Source: Dawidia cretensis (lineage in GTDB: Bacteria > Bacteroidota > Bacteroidia > Cytophagales > Cyclobacteriaceae). Taken from it: a DNA stretch of 64,000 bases. Below are positions 17,301 through 25,454 of the stretch, piece by piece (the stretch's first letter is position 1; each line of letters begins with the position of its first letter). The notes beneath the pieces were generated by a model that was not told where the DNA came from, ran no database searches, and saw only the letters and a program-made list of their open reading frames with translations. The DNA is taken from the NCBI RefSeq assembly GCF_018598175.1, contig NZ_JAHESE010000032.1:21250-85249 (forward strand), written 5' to 3'. The position numbers and the translations under genes were made by a program.

Positions 17301-18531
17301 GGCTTACGCCGCTCAGGTCGGATGGGGTAAAACCAAGATCGAGGTATTGAACGTACGGAATGTGTAAGGGCACCGTTACAGGATTGTTCGGAGACAGCGC
17401 GTATACTTCCAGTTCATAGATAGAGTATCCATAGCCCGTACCGCGAGCGATACCGTAAATGCGCACATAGCGGCCGCTGGCGGTGAGGCCCATGTGGTCG
17501 TTGATCAGGTCTGTATTACCCGCGACGTTGCGTACAGTTTCCCAGGGTCCGCCCGAAGCGGCTGCTGTTTGAATCAGATAGTCCTTTCCCAACGCGGTTT
17601 CCCAGACGATCCGGACGCGGCTGAAAGTATATACCGCACCGAGGTCGACGGTGATCGAGGTCGGGTCTGCAGCCTGGCTGGACCACCGTGTGACGGGATC
17701 GCCATCGACTGCGTATTCAGGAAGGGTGGCGCCGTTCTCGATGGAGGTAGCGACTACACCTTTATTCCAGGCAAGGTTGGAAGAAGTAGTGCCCGGACTT
17801 ACCGTTACGGTTACCGTATCGGAACCGGTCTGACCGCCATTGTCGGTTACGGTTAAGCGAAACACATACGTACCGGCTATAAGATTTGTGGCGGTCAGTG
17901 TCGCCGTTGTGGCGCCTGCAAGTGCCGCTGTACTGGGACCGCTTACTTGTGTCCAGGCATATGCTGCTACGGTCCCATCGGCGTCGGAGCCGGAGCCATT
18001 CAAGACAATGTGGTTTACCGGCAGTGTGATCGTTTTGTCCGCGCCGGCATTGGCGACTGGTGCGGCATTGCCACCACTGTCGGTGTTATATACTTCCAGC
18101 TCATAGATCGAGTAACCCCACACTGTACCACGGGCAGTGCCCAGGATGCGAATGTAACGCCCCCGGCCGGTGAGGCCGGTAATGTCGTTAAACAACGCGG
18201 TGTTACCGGTAATAGATTTGATATCGGACCATTGATTTTCATCGGGGCTGGTCTGGATCTTAAAGTCTTTACCGTAGGCTGCTTCCCAGGTGATCTTTAC
18301 ACGACGAATGTCGTAAGTGGCACCAAGGTCAATAGAGACCCACTGCGGGTCAATGCCTTGTGCACTGGCCCAGCGCGAAGTAGCGCTACCATCGTTTACC
18401 GCAAAGGCGGGTGTACCGACCGCTTGCTCGGAGAGCGCTTTGGCCGGTTTCATAAAGGCGAGGTTCTGGCCGTATGCTGTCCACGAAAGCAACAGCATGA
18501 CCATGACGTTTAGTAATGATCGAGTTTTCAT
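14377..18531 (-). CDS. secreted multidomain GH3 glycoside hydrolase with T9SS sorting domain
   Basis: 1384 residues. Order: leader (1-21); F5/8 type C (discoidin) domain 24-148; PKD domain 155-246; second discoidin 252-378; an unrecognised module 385-483; second PKD 488-578; Fn3-like module 582-684; GH3 catalytic region from about 715; T9SS C-terminal domain about 1310-1384 (DLRVYPNSAVDEV to the end). The GH3 nucleophile is Asp956 in GFVVTDWLAA. KHWPGQGAGGENALQYD and RLGLFENPYG are further GH3 marks. GH3 enzymes usually remove beta-linked glucose or xylose, which fits fungal beta-glucan better than alpha-glucan. The discoidin/PKD parts probably bind insoluble substrate. It is last in the - strand locus, behind GH87's terminator, so it probably has its own promoter. 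Confidence 0.9.
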   Translation of the reverse strand: MKTRSLLNVMVMLLLSWTAYGQNLAFMKPAKALSEQAVGTPAFAVNDGSATSRWASAQGIDPQWVSIDLGATYDIRRVKITWEAAYGKDFKIQTSPDENQWSDIKSITGNTALFNDITGLTGRGRYIRILGTARGTVWGYSIYELEVYNTDSGGNAAPVANAGADKTITLPVNHIVLNGSGSDADGTVAAYAWTQVSGPSTAALAGATTATLTATNLIAGTYVFRLTVTDNGGQTGSDTVTVTVSPGTTSSNLAWNKGVVATSIENGATLPEYAVDGDPVTRWSSQAADPTSITVDLGAVYTFSRVRIVWETALGKDYLIQTAAASGGPWETVRNVAGNTDLINDHMGLTASGRYVRIYGIARGTGYGYSIYELEVYALSPNNPVTVPLHIPYVQYLDLGFTPSDLSGVSQLITQNNPREATLLYHSGTIITVKPNDYRGEDQLQLWTVNQRNDTIRVVNGPLAAMVYPGMQIGVRLVKVNNPGGGNRPEADAGYTQRITLPVACASLNGSGSTSPNGAIASYAWSQVSGPSTATLTNATSAVVTACGLVAGTYTFRLLITDHTQATATDDVQIIVRPAETFDFSLTAPADRAMITTTRRPTFTWQAVSGATRYDVYVNTSRTDYDWYASGNFLDRYTRVAQTTTTSLVMPTPLTDRWTYKWYVVATTPQGEKRSNTRYFSVYLPQLEQAPDGINVVNGARDANKNGTIEPYEDWRLTIDQRLNDLMGRLTLEEKYKQCFYSDQQPLDGFSFSYGVEDGMRTLQYRASATRLGIPIAFAGDKIHGWKTIFPTQLGMAATRDMNLVYQVGNLQRVEHKSKGFTGTLAPLAEVNTKVLYPRFQEGAGENADEAAALARALVVGMQGGPEINPHSMLITVKHWPGQGAGGENALQYDAVTIKYHMKPWHAIVEANAASVMPGYNTAPFLDPSGKGANSSKRIIKYLRNEINFQGFVVTDWLAANTAQSVESMGAGIDVLGGAPSELTDVNQLVAAIGLPRLDAAVRRVLDMKFRLGLFENPYGDSTATWTNAKHHAIALNAARKSITLLKNNGVLPLQVRAGENIIVGGPHATWVNNDVDPNVIWQSIYYDNPLAKNYYKAFQDRAAGTGANVVLNNASAGKVAVVVIGEGNYTHGTVWEDKNPVVPEEQLAVIRGFRNRGIPVVAVVISPRPYVLTDVLQLSDAVMMVYRGGNGIGQATAELCFGDYNPSGKLPFQLPRATTQIGTDNINDQRERWELPYDLGATDAERAQIRSIIDSGAPVPTTYGNPLLPYGYGLQNFSAAGLATQEAAVVAGQEERQASLSDLRVYPNSAVDEVTIQFGVEIPGTVNLVIVQALGAKQTVLKGEPKAKGVYTTRVDVRSLPKGVHIIRLESADGVRTCKLLKQ

Positions 18532-18753
18532 AGGGTTTTGTTTAATAGGGCGTGGCGTAAAAATACAGTCCTCCTATTCGGCAATCATTTTTCCATCGGG
18601 CAGTCGACGGGAACAAGAGATGAATGCAACATCAATACGTTCAGGCGAAGCCGTGTTGTCCGAGTGCACTATGTAATAAACTTATCGGTCTATACTTTAT
18701 TCTACTTTAGGCTATTCTCTAAACTGAAGACAACTTATTGTTATTCCACGGAA

Positions 18754-18785
18754 AAGAAGAAGGACTTCGCAATCGAAGCCCTTCT
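18754..18785 (-). terminator. probable terminator downstream of GH87
   Basis: On the - strand, a 12-pair stem with one mismatch (AGAAGG-x-CTTCG / CGAAG-x-CCTTCT, 4-base loop; + 18758-18785) is followed by CTTTTCC. It starts 35 bases after the GH87 stop. The stem is good and the U-tract short. Confidence 0.6.
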
Positions 18786-18820
18786 AAAAGATTCACAAAC
18801 AACATGCTGTAGGCAGCAAC

Positions 18821-21800
18821 TTACTCTACCAGTACTTTCTTCATAACAATACGGCTATTCACCTGCACTTTCATCAAATACACACCCTTAGAAGCGCGTG
18901 AAAGGTCAACCACTTCACGATGTGTTTTCATCTTCATGTCTTGTAATATCAAGCCATGAAGATTAAACACCTGAATATATCCAGGAGCAGAGGTTTCCGG
19001 CACCGACACCGTAGTCATGCCATTGACCGCAGGATTCGGGTAGATCGATACCAGGTCCTCAGCATCAGCATCTTCCAATTGAATTTCAGGCGCTCCCTGA
19101 CGACCCGTCGGCCCAGTAGACACAGCGTTGTTCAGCACCAAACTACCAAAAGCCGCAGTATTCTGATAATTGTCGATCGTACCGTTCCAGACAGCCTGTG
19201 TCTCGCGGGTGCCACCGTTATCATCGTCATCATTGCCTATATCAAAGCCAAGCGTTACGCCGGCTGCCGGCGTAACATTCAACTGCGACCAGGGTATGCT
19301 CATCTCGACACTATAACCACCGCTGATGGCGGCCCAGGCGTGTTGCACGCCGGTAACACTGATTTTTGTCAACAGCGAAGACGCGTTATAGCCTTTGATA
19401 AATTGGTTGTCACGACCGTCGTACGTAGTCAACTTATTGTTGTTGGCATCGATGTATATTTCTACGGCATCGTTTTCCCACGGATCGCTGCTGTCGTTGA
19501 ACAGGGCGGCATCTTGTACACGCACCCCGACATAGAGGTTACTATTATCCCAGAGCACACCAAACGCCACGGTGTTATTACCCGTGCCAATCACGTTCTT
19601 TGATACCGCGCGCGTTACGTTCCAACCGGACTCACTCAGATTACCATCGACCGTGATCGTACCCGGGGCACGACGCGCCGTAATGACACCCGGCGGATCG
19701 GTCGTCGTACTCGTTACTGCAATGGTGCTGGTCGCCGTGCGGTTACCATCCTGGGTCGTCACCGTAATGACGGCGTTACCGGTCGCAACCGCCGTCACCA
19801 ACCCCGTCGTATTGACAGTCGCCACAGCAGTGTTGGCCGAGCTCCAGGTCACAGTCTTGTTGGTAGCATTCGCCGGCGCCACCGTAGCCGTCAGTTGTTG
19901 TGTAGCACCAACGGAAAGGCTCGCGGTAGCAGGCGATACCGTCACACCTGTTACGGATACATTGCCGGCCGCTACAGTCACCTGCACCTGGTCGGAACCG
20001 GCGAGCACGCCGTCACTCACCGTTAATTGGAATACATACGTACCGCCATTCGTGAGACCCGACACGGTAGCGGTGGCGGATGTCGTATTCGTCAATGTCG
20101 TCGCCGCGCCACTGACCTGTGTCCAACTATAGGTAATTGCCCCGCCTTCCGGATCGGAGCCTGTGCCGGGCAACGTGGTGGTGGTTGTGCCCGCCGCCAG
20201 CGATTTGTCCATACCCGCGTTGGCTACAGGTGGTTGGTTTACAGGCCCACCGCAGCTGGTCAGGAATACCGTTCCGAAAACACTTGGGTTTTGCCATGCC
20301 GTGGTGTTCGTGGCGAAGGAGGCGATTTGTGAATCGCGTGTGCCGCCGTTGTCGTCATCGTCGATCTGTATATCGAGGCCGATGGTATTGCCCAACGCAG
20401 GAGTTACACCAATAGTAGACCAGGGGATGGCCACTTCCAGGATATACCCCGCTCCGGAGGCATACATGGCAAAGTTTATTCCCGTCGTATTGGTGACCGA
20501 GTTCCCCCCTGCCTTTACGGCGGTGTCGTTCCACCGGAAGCCCAGTTGAAAGTCATTCGCGCCGTCGTAGGATGTTCCCTTGCTGTTGTTACCGTCGATA
20601 AAGATCTCGACTACATCGTCTTCCCACCAGCTGCTCCCGGAGTCGTTCAGGCGCGTAGCGTCGTTCACTTCTACGAGGAAGTACAGGTTGGCGCTGTTAT
20701 ACAACGCGCGCCAACGGCCGGAGTAATCGCCGGGAGTGCCCCCGAGAATGGTATTCGCAATGTTTCGAATCGGTGCAGCCGACCAGGCGGCCTCGATCGT
20801 CTGGTTGACGGTCGGGGCTGTGCCCGTCACCAGCGCTACCACCGGTGAGGTACACGGCGGATTCTCGTTGTCGGCGATGGTAATCGCGGCCGTGGTGCTT
20901 CCACCCAGATTATAGCCGGTGCCCGGCTGCAAGGTAAGCGTCAGCGTTTCCGGGCCTTCGAAGCTGCTGTCGTCGGTCGGAGTAATGGTGATCGTCTGCG
21001 ACGGTGAGGCCGCCGTCAAGGTCACCGTGCCTGTCAGGGATGGATTTGCTATATAGTCACCGGTAGAAGCTGTGCCGCTGATGGTATACGCAACCGTTAT
21101 ATTCGACGATATACCGGATGTACCGATCGTAAATGTACCCGTATTCCCGCCCTCGCCCGCAGCCGCGTCCGCCGAGGTGATGTTGACCGCCGGCGTTACC
21201 GTGACGGTAGACGTTTTGGTAAAGTTACCATCCACCGATCGGGCCGTGATCACGGCAGTTCCTACACCAACACCCGTCACGGTACCAATGCCGGTACCCG
21301 CTTCCACCACGGTTGCCACGGCAGTGTTAGACGAGGTCCACGTAATACCCTTTTGCGTTGCGTTAGACGGTGTATAGGTCACGTTCAGGTTTGCCGTCTT
21401 GCCTTGCGGCACCGACACCGTGGTTGGCGCCAGGTCGATGCCAGTCAACGCGACGTTACCGGGTATCAGGTTAATGATAAATGCCGTGTTGTGGTTTTTC
21501 ACCTCGCCTGACTCCAGTCGGTTAAAAGTAATATTGTTGAAAGTTACATCGCCCGATGCCTGGGCCAGAATGCCATAGCCGCCCCACGCATCTTGTGCGG
21601 GCTGATCTACAAAGGCATCGAGACCCGTGCCGTCGATCTTTGTACTGAAGAACTTCATATTACGGATATTGCCGTAAAGCTGAATCGCGTGACGCTGTGA
21701 ATTGATGATCTGGGTATTGTAGAACTCAACGTCATAGATACCCTGCTGGGTGAACAGCTCGATGGCGCCGCGCTTCTGATTCCAGAGGTCATAGCTGGTA

Positions 21801-23287
21801 CCACAGCTTACGATGTAGTTGTCGGTGGCCACGATCGGCACGCCATTCTGTTCAAAGGTGTGGCCCCCGAAGTCGTTGGTAAAACGAATGGCAGAGCCGC
21901 CGACACCATCCTTAATGATACACCGGTAGATCTGGTGACCCGTGCCGCCGAAGATGGCGATGCCGCCGGCACGCCAAACGTTCTCGATAGTATTATAACG
22001 GAAGATGTTATTGCGCTCTTGCGGTGCACCCAGCGCGTTGTTCGGCCACATGGCCAGGCCATCGTCGCCACTGTTGCGGACACTGCTATATTCCACTACC
22101 GAGTTGTTAGTACCCTGGCAGAAGTTCACACCGTCGGCGTAGTTGTTACGAATGCGTGCGCGCGAAATAATCAGGTCGGTTGTAATGTCAATCGGATACG
22201 GCGGGTCATAGCCGGCAACCCAGAACCCGCATTCGAAATGCTCTATCCACACGTCGTGTATCCGCGAGCCTGTGCCGTAAGTGCCCATAAAGCCTTTGTA
22301 AATTTTATAGGGCTCGCCGTGCGCGCTGGAGTATTTAGGGTTAAGCTCACCATAGTGGAAACGGTCATTATTCGCCGTATTGAGCGAGAAGTCTGAAATC
22401 TCCACACCGCTGGATCGCGCCAGGATACCGCCGGTAAATTGCAGGTCCGTGGAGAAGAATACTTCCGTATACCAAACACCTGCGCCCTGAATCTTCATGT
22501 TGGTTACATTCAGGTCGAGGCGGTCGGCCAGCATAAACCGGCCCTGCGGTATATAGACGGACTTGCCTTGTGCCTTGGCGGCATTGATACACGCGTAGAA
22601 TGCGGGAAGATCATCTGTCTGATCGTCGGCGATCGCGCCGTAGGCTGTCACAGACAAAGAGTTCATCGGCGCAGCGAGTGCAGTCGGTACATCTTCTAAT
22701 TCAAGAAAGTCCACACCGTAGGTGAGCGCGTCGCCATTCTCTTTGACGATGCGCACCGTGCTGCCGGCTTGAATCTTCGACGGCAGGCGGAAGTGTACTT
22801 CGTCAAAGCGCATAAAGGTTTTGCCGCCCGGCTCTTGCACAGGCTCCGTCTCGCTGCCATGGAAATATTGGTAGGCCCAGCGGGACGTCAGGTTAATCGT
22901 GCGCACAAAAGAGCCGTTCACGTACAGTGACAGGGCGCCGTTCTGGCCGGTGCCGGTAGCGTTGTCAGGCATGGTGAAGCGCATGTTTACACCTTGCGCA
23001 ATGGCAGTGGTGGTCCACTCTACATAAGAGCCATTACTGGCCAGGCTGACGTACTTCTGGTTAGAAGCTTCGGAAGCGATCTGCGTATAATCGTAGTTTG
23101 TCGTCTGCTGCAGGGTGGCGCTGCCGCCGCGGGTGGCGTCTTCGGACTCGTAGCGGGTATACGGGAGCTGCGCTCCGCGTGGGATGCCGTCGCTCTGGGC
23201 GGTGGCGTACAGGGTCAGGAAAACAAGAAGGACCATGAGGTATCCAGCAACGGTGTTGCGGATAATGTGCTGTCGTAGTTTGTTCAT
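18821..23287 (-). CDS. secreted GH87 alpha-1,3-glucanase (mycodextranase family) with T9SS domain
   Basis: 1488 residues. Order: leader 1-30; carbohydrate-binding beta-sandwich about 40-200; right-handed beta-helix 210-605 (VTAYGAIADDQTDD, IYIPQGR-like start); Big2 611-698; Calx-beta 700-808; CBM9-like 820-1025; PKD about 1030-1120; Big2 about 1122-1205; CBM9-like about 1210-1400; T9SS domain from about 1415 (VSIYPNPAVNG). Three aspartates in the helix, Asp385 (YADGVNF), Asp408 and Asp409 (NSGDDGLAMW), have the 23/24-residue spacing I recall for the catalytic Asp triad of GH87 endo-alpha-1,3-glucanase. The protein should be secreted by T9SS and cut alpha-1,3-glucan. It has a terminator of its own behind it. 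Other beta-helix enzymes are possible but fit the triad less well. Confidence 0.85.
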   Translation of the reverse strand: MNKLRQHIIRNTVAGYLMVLLVFLTLYATAQSDGIPRGAQLPYTRYESEDATRGGSATLQQTTNYDYTQIASEASNQKYVSLASNGSYVEWTTTAIAQGVNMRFTMPDNATGTGQNGALSLYVNGSFVRTINLTSRWAYQYFHGSETEPVQEPGGKTFMRFDEVHFRLPSKIQAGSTVRIVKENGDALTYGVDFLELEDVPTALAAPMNSLSVTAYGAIADDQTDDLPAFYACINAAKAQGKSVYIPQGRFMLADRLDLNVTNMKIQGAGVWYTEVFFSTDLQFTGGILARSSGVEISDFSLNTANNDRFHYGELNPKYSSAHGEPYKIYKGFMGTYGTGSRIHDVWIEHFECGFWVAGYDPPYPIDITTDLIISRARIRNNYADGVNFCQGTNNSVVEYSSVRNSGDDGLAMWPNNALGAPQERNNIFRYNTIENVWRAGGIAIFGGTGHQIYRCIIKDGVGGSAIRFTNDFGGHTFEQNGVPIVATDNYIVSCGTSYDLWNQKRGAIELFTQQGIYDVEFYNTQIINSQRHAIQLYGNIRNMKFFSTKIDGTGLDAFVDQPAQDAWGGYGILAQASGDVTFNNITFNRLESGEVKNHNTAFIINLIPGNVALTGIDLAPTTVSVPQGKTANLNVTYTPSNATQKGITWTSSNTAVATVVEAGTGIGTVTGVGVGTAVITARSVDGNFTKTSTVTVTPAVNITSADAAAGEGGNTGTFTIGTSGISSNITVAYTISGTASTGDYIANPSLTGTVTLTAASPSQTITITPTDDSSFEGPETLTLTLQPGTGYNLGGSTTAAITIADNENPPCTSPVVALVTGTAPTVNQTIEAAWSAAPIRNIANTILGGTPGDYSGRWRALYNSANLYFLVEVNDATRLNDSGSSWWEDDVVEIFIDGNNSKGTSYDGANDFQLGFRWNDTAVKAGGNSVTNTTGINFAMYASGAGYILEVAIPWSTIGVTPALGNTIGLDIQIDDDDNGGTRDSQIASFATNTTAWQNPSVFGTVFLTSCGGPVNQPPVANAGMDKSLAAGTTTTTLPGTGSDPEGGAITYSWTQVSGAATTLTNTTSATATVSGLTNGGTYVFQLTVSDGVLAGSDQVQVTVAAGNVSVTGVTVSPATASLSVGATQQLTATVAPANATNKTVTWSSANTAVATVNTTGLVTAVATGNAVITVTTQDGNRTATSTIAVTSTTTDPPGVITARRAPGTITVDGNLSESGWNVTRAVSKNVIGTGNNTVAFGVLWDNSNLYVGVRVQDAALFNDSSDPWENDAVEIYIDANNNKLTTYDGRDNQFIKGYNASSLLTKISVTGVQHAWAAISGGYSVEMSIPWSQLNVTPAAGVTLGFDIGNDDDDNGGTRETQAVWNGTIDNYQNTAAFGSLVLNNAVSTGPTGRQGAPEIQLEDADAEDLVSIYPNPAVNGMTTVSVPETSAPGYIQVFNLHGLILQDMKMKTHREVVDLSRASKGVYLMKVQVNSRIVMKKVLVE

Positions 23288-23553
23288 GTGTCGTCGGTTG
23301 TTGTTACAAAACGTGCATATTTTCAGGACATACCCCTGGTGTTCCGGGTATTCCGTAGCAATCCTAATGAGCGTGGCTTACTAGAAAACGTGTGCAACAC
23401 CACGTGTATCCTATGCGCTGTAGTGGCACGGTACACGATGTCGGGTGATTGACATCAAGCGATGCGGATCATACCGTCAACACTTCCACAGAACAACAAG
23501 TAAAACTTCTTTCATTAGCATACAGGGGTTAAATCTCAAATAACACTACATAG

Positions 23554-24009
23554 TTATACAAAATCCTGCACGAGCTCAATGCGCGATCGGCCTGCTACAC
23601 TATAGCTCTGCAGACGGGGCGTGCCGCTATATTGGAAAACCGCTTGGTCTTGCAGATTCGCGCGGCTGATCAATTTTGTAGGACCTATCATGGTTCGCGA
23701 AGTGTCGCGCAGGGAAACACAACAAACCTCCTTGCTCGTAAGCCTGCTGAAGTCAAGCAGGCAATCACCTTTTACCAGGTGTATAACAATCTTCTTGCAA
23801 ACGCCGTGAAACCGGATCATGCCCGATCCCATCACCGTGAACTCGATATTCTTTTTAGAGTAAATCATACCCGAAAGATCAAATTCTCCCTTGACGGTAA
23901 ATTCTACGTCACCAAAATTACCGATCAGTAACGAGTCGTTCTTATGATGGCCGTCAAATTCGAATTTGCGAGTCTGCATTTGCCTGAGCGATTGTTTTGG
24001 GCTTTTCAT
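23554..24009 (-). CDS. small beta-helix protein, DUF2807 (head-GIN)-like
   Basis: 151 residues of short repeated beta strands. The C-terminal pattern VFQYSGTPRLQSYSVAGRSR resembles the end of DUF2807 / head-GIN proteins, which are usually exported. This one has no leader (it begins MKSPKQSLRQMQTRKFEFDG), so it may be cytoplasmic or a shortened relative. It stands between the SusE/F gene and GH87, on the same strand, with about 125 bases and 266 bases on either side, so it is not tightly coupled. Role unknown. A domain database search would settle the family. Confidence 0.6.
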   Translation of the reverse strand: MKSPKQSLRQMQTRKFEFDGHHKNDSLLIGNFGDVEFTVKGEFDLSGMIYSKKNIEFTVMGSGMIRFHGVCKKIVIHLVKGDCLLDFSRLTSKEVCCVSLRDTSRTMIGPTKLISRANLQDQAVFQYSGTPRLQSYSVAGRSRIELVQDFV

Positions 24010-24058
24010 CCACTACATCCTTTAAAGTATCAAATAACAAGTACGCTTCACCTATCCG

Positions 24059-24108
24059 CCGCTAGTTGGAATGCCGCTCCGTAGAGCAGGCATTCCGTTG
24101 GCCAGCGG
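24059..24108. repeat. compound hairpin between SusE/F-like and beta-helix genes
   Basis: Nested arms: CCGCT/AGCGG outside, a perfect 8-bp GGAATGCC/GGCATTCC, and GCTC/GAGC inside with a CGTA loop. No T-run follows on either strand. It could end or protect the upstream PUL transcript, or be a REP-like element. Confidence 0.6.
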
Positions 24109-24135
24109 TCTTACTATCCTATCAACAAATAACCA

Positions 24136-25386
24136 CTAATTCGGTGCCGGCACGATCGTGACTGTCCTGGCGTCAGTCGCGGCATCTACCGCCAATGTTA
24201 TGACATACGTTCCCGGGTTTATTACCCGGTAGTTGGGATGCTCGCCTCCCAAATCTTTTGCGTTAACGATGTCGCCGTCATCGATGGCTTCACCGTCAGC
24301 GGCTGCGCCCAGATAATCGATCTGCAAACCTCCCCAGGTAGCATCTTGCAGGAAAATGAACTCCCGACCTTCAAGCAGGTCGACCGTCCACTCCCACGTA
24401 TATACAGTACCATCTTTTTCCGGGGTGTGCAGGTCGTAACCGTCGACGCCCACTTCCCAGGCAGCCGTGTCTTCCGGTGCCGTCACGTAAGCATTACCGA
24501 AGAGTCCCATCTGAGTTTCTGAATAATCTTTCAGCACGAAGCCCGTCTTGATTTTCTTCTCGGTCCAGGTGTTCGTCGCGGCGTTGTATTTCAGGCGCAC
24601 CGTATAAAGCCCTTCGCCCTTGTTCGGAATGTTGGATACCAATAGGCCAACGTTGTTGATACCCGTCTCCCAGGCTTCTGCATAATCCGGCACACCAAGA
24701 CTGGAAAGCGTAACGATGCTCAGGTCGTTGTAAACGTGCCAGCCGTTATTGAACCGGTAGCGATAACCCGCGGCGTCGCGTAGCGCGATATTTTTTCCTT
24801 CAAAAACGGTCGAATCTTTTGATATCGTTTTCAGGGGAAGGCCCGTACCGCCGGCCCAGCTCAGCGGTGTGGCATCGCCGATCATGTCCGCGTTGACCTT
24901 CATCAGCACAAACAAGTCGGTGTTGACATTGGCAAAGGCGTAATACAATCCTTCCTCAGCAACCTTGATCGCCGGCGCATCGGCCGTCAGTGCACCAAAG
25001 ATTACTTTGTCTTTGATCAATACGTTGCCGGCTACTTTGCCGCTGTCGAGCGTGCCGCCACCGGGTGCTCCGAACGTCGTCGCTACTTCATCGACCACTT
25101 CCATGAAAGAGATCGTGCTGTTGGCACCGATGTACAGGAACTTGCCGTAGATCCCTTCCATATTATCCACCTTGGCACCCTGCGCAGGATCGAGCACCGC
25201 GCGCGCCATACGCGCATGGAGATCTTCATCGCTGGCGGCAACAGTATTCGTACCATATATATAAAATCCGTCCTTCTTCGGTTCCAGTGGTTCGGACTCT
25301 TCATTCGAATCGTCGCTGCCGCAAGAGAAAAGGAATACGGGCAGAATCAACAGCAGCATCCGCTGCAGGGTAATAAATCTTTTCAT
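24136..25386 (-). CDS. SusE/SusF-like outer-membrane glycan-binding lipoprotein
   Basis: 416 residues. A lipoprotein leader ends at LPVFLFSCGSDD (Cys22 acylated, acidic residues next as usual for surface-exposed lipoproteins in Bacteroidota). The rest is beta-rich, with aromatic residues spread as in starch-binding modules: YIYGTNTVA, LPLKTISKDSTVFEGKNIAL, QMGLFGNAYVTAPED, FIFLQDATWGGLQIDYLG, and a closing NPGTYVITLAVD. This arrangement matches SusE/SusF-type surface glycan-binding proteins, which follow SusCD and bind but do not cut glycan. It is the last gene of the GH97-SusC-SusD-GH71/99 run. Confidence 0.78.
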   Translation of the reverse strand: MKRFITLQRMLLLILPVFLFSCGSDDSNEESEPLEPKKDGFYIYGTNTVAASDEDLHARMARAVLDPAQGAKVDNMEGIYGKFLYIGANSTISFMEVVDEVATTFGAPGGGTLDSGKVAGNVLIKDKVIFGALTADAPAIKVAEEGLYYAFANVNTDLFVLMKVNADMIGDATPLSWAGGTGLPLKTISKDSTVFEGKNIALRDAAGYRYRFNNGWHVYNDLSIVTLSSLGVPDYAEAWETGINNVGLLVSNIPNKGEGLYTVRLKYNAATNTWTEKKIKTGFVLKDYSETQMGLFGNAYVTAPEDTAAWEVGVDGYDLHTPEKDGTVYTWEWTVDLLEGREFIFLQDATWGGLQIDYLGAAADGEAIDDGDIVNAKDLGGEHPNYRVINPGTYVITLAVDAATDARTVTIVPAPN

Positions 25387-25454
25387 AGGTAGTCAGTTTT
25401 AGTGTTTATTCTTTAGGTTATCTATTGGTCGTTTGTACCGGCGTATGTCCGTGG

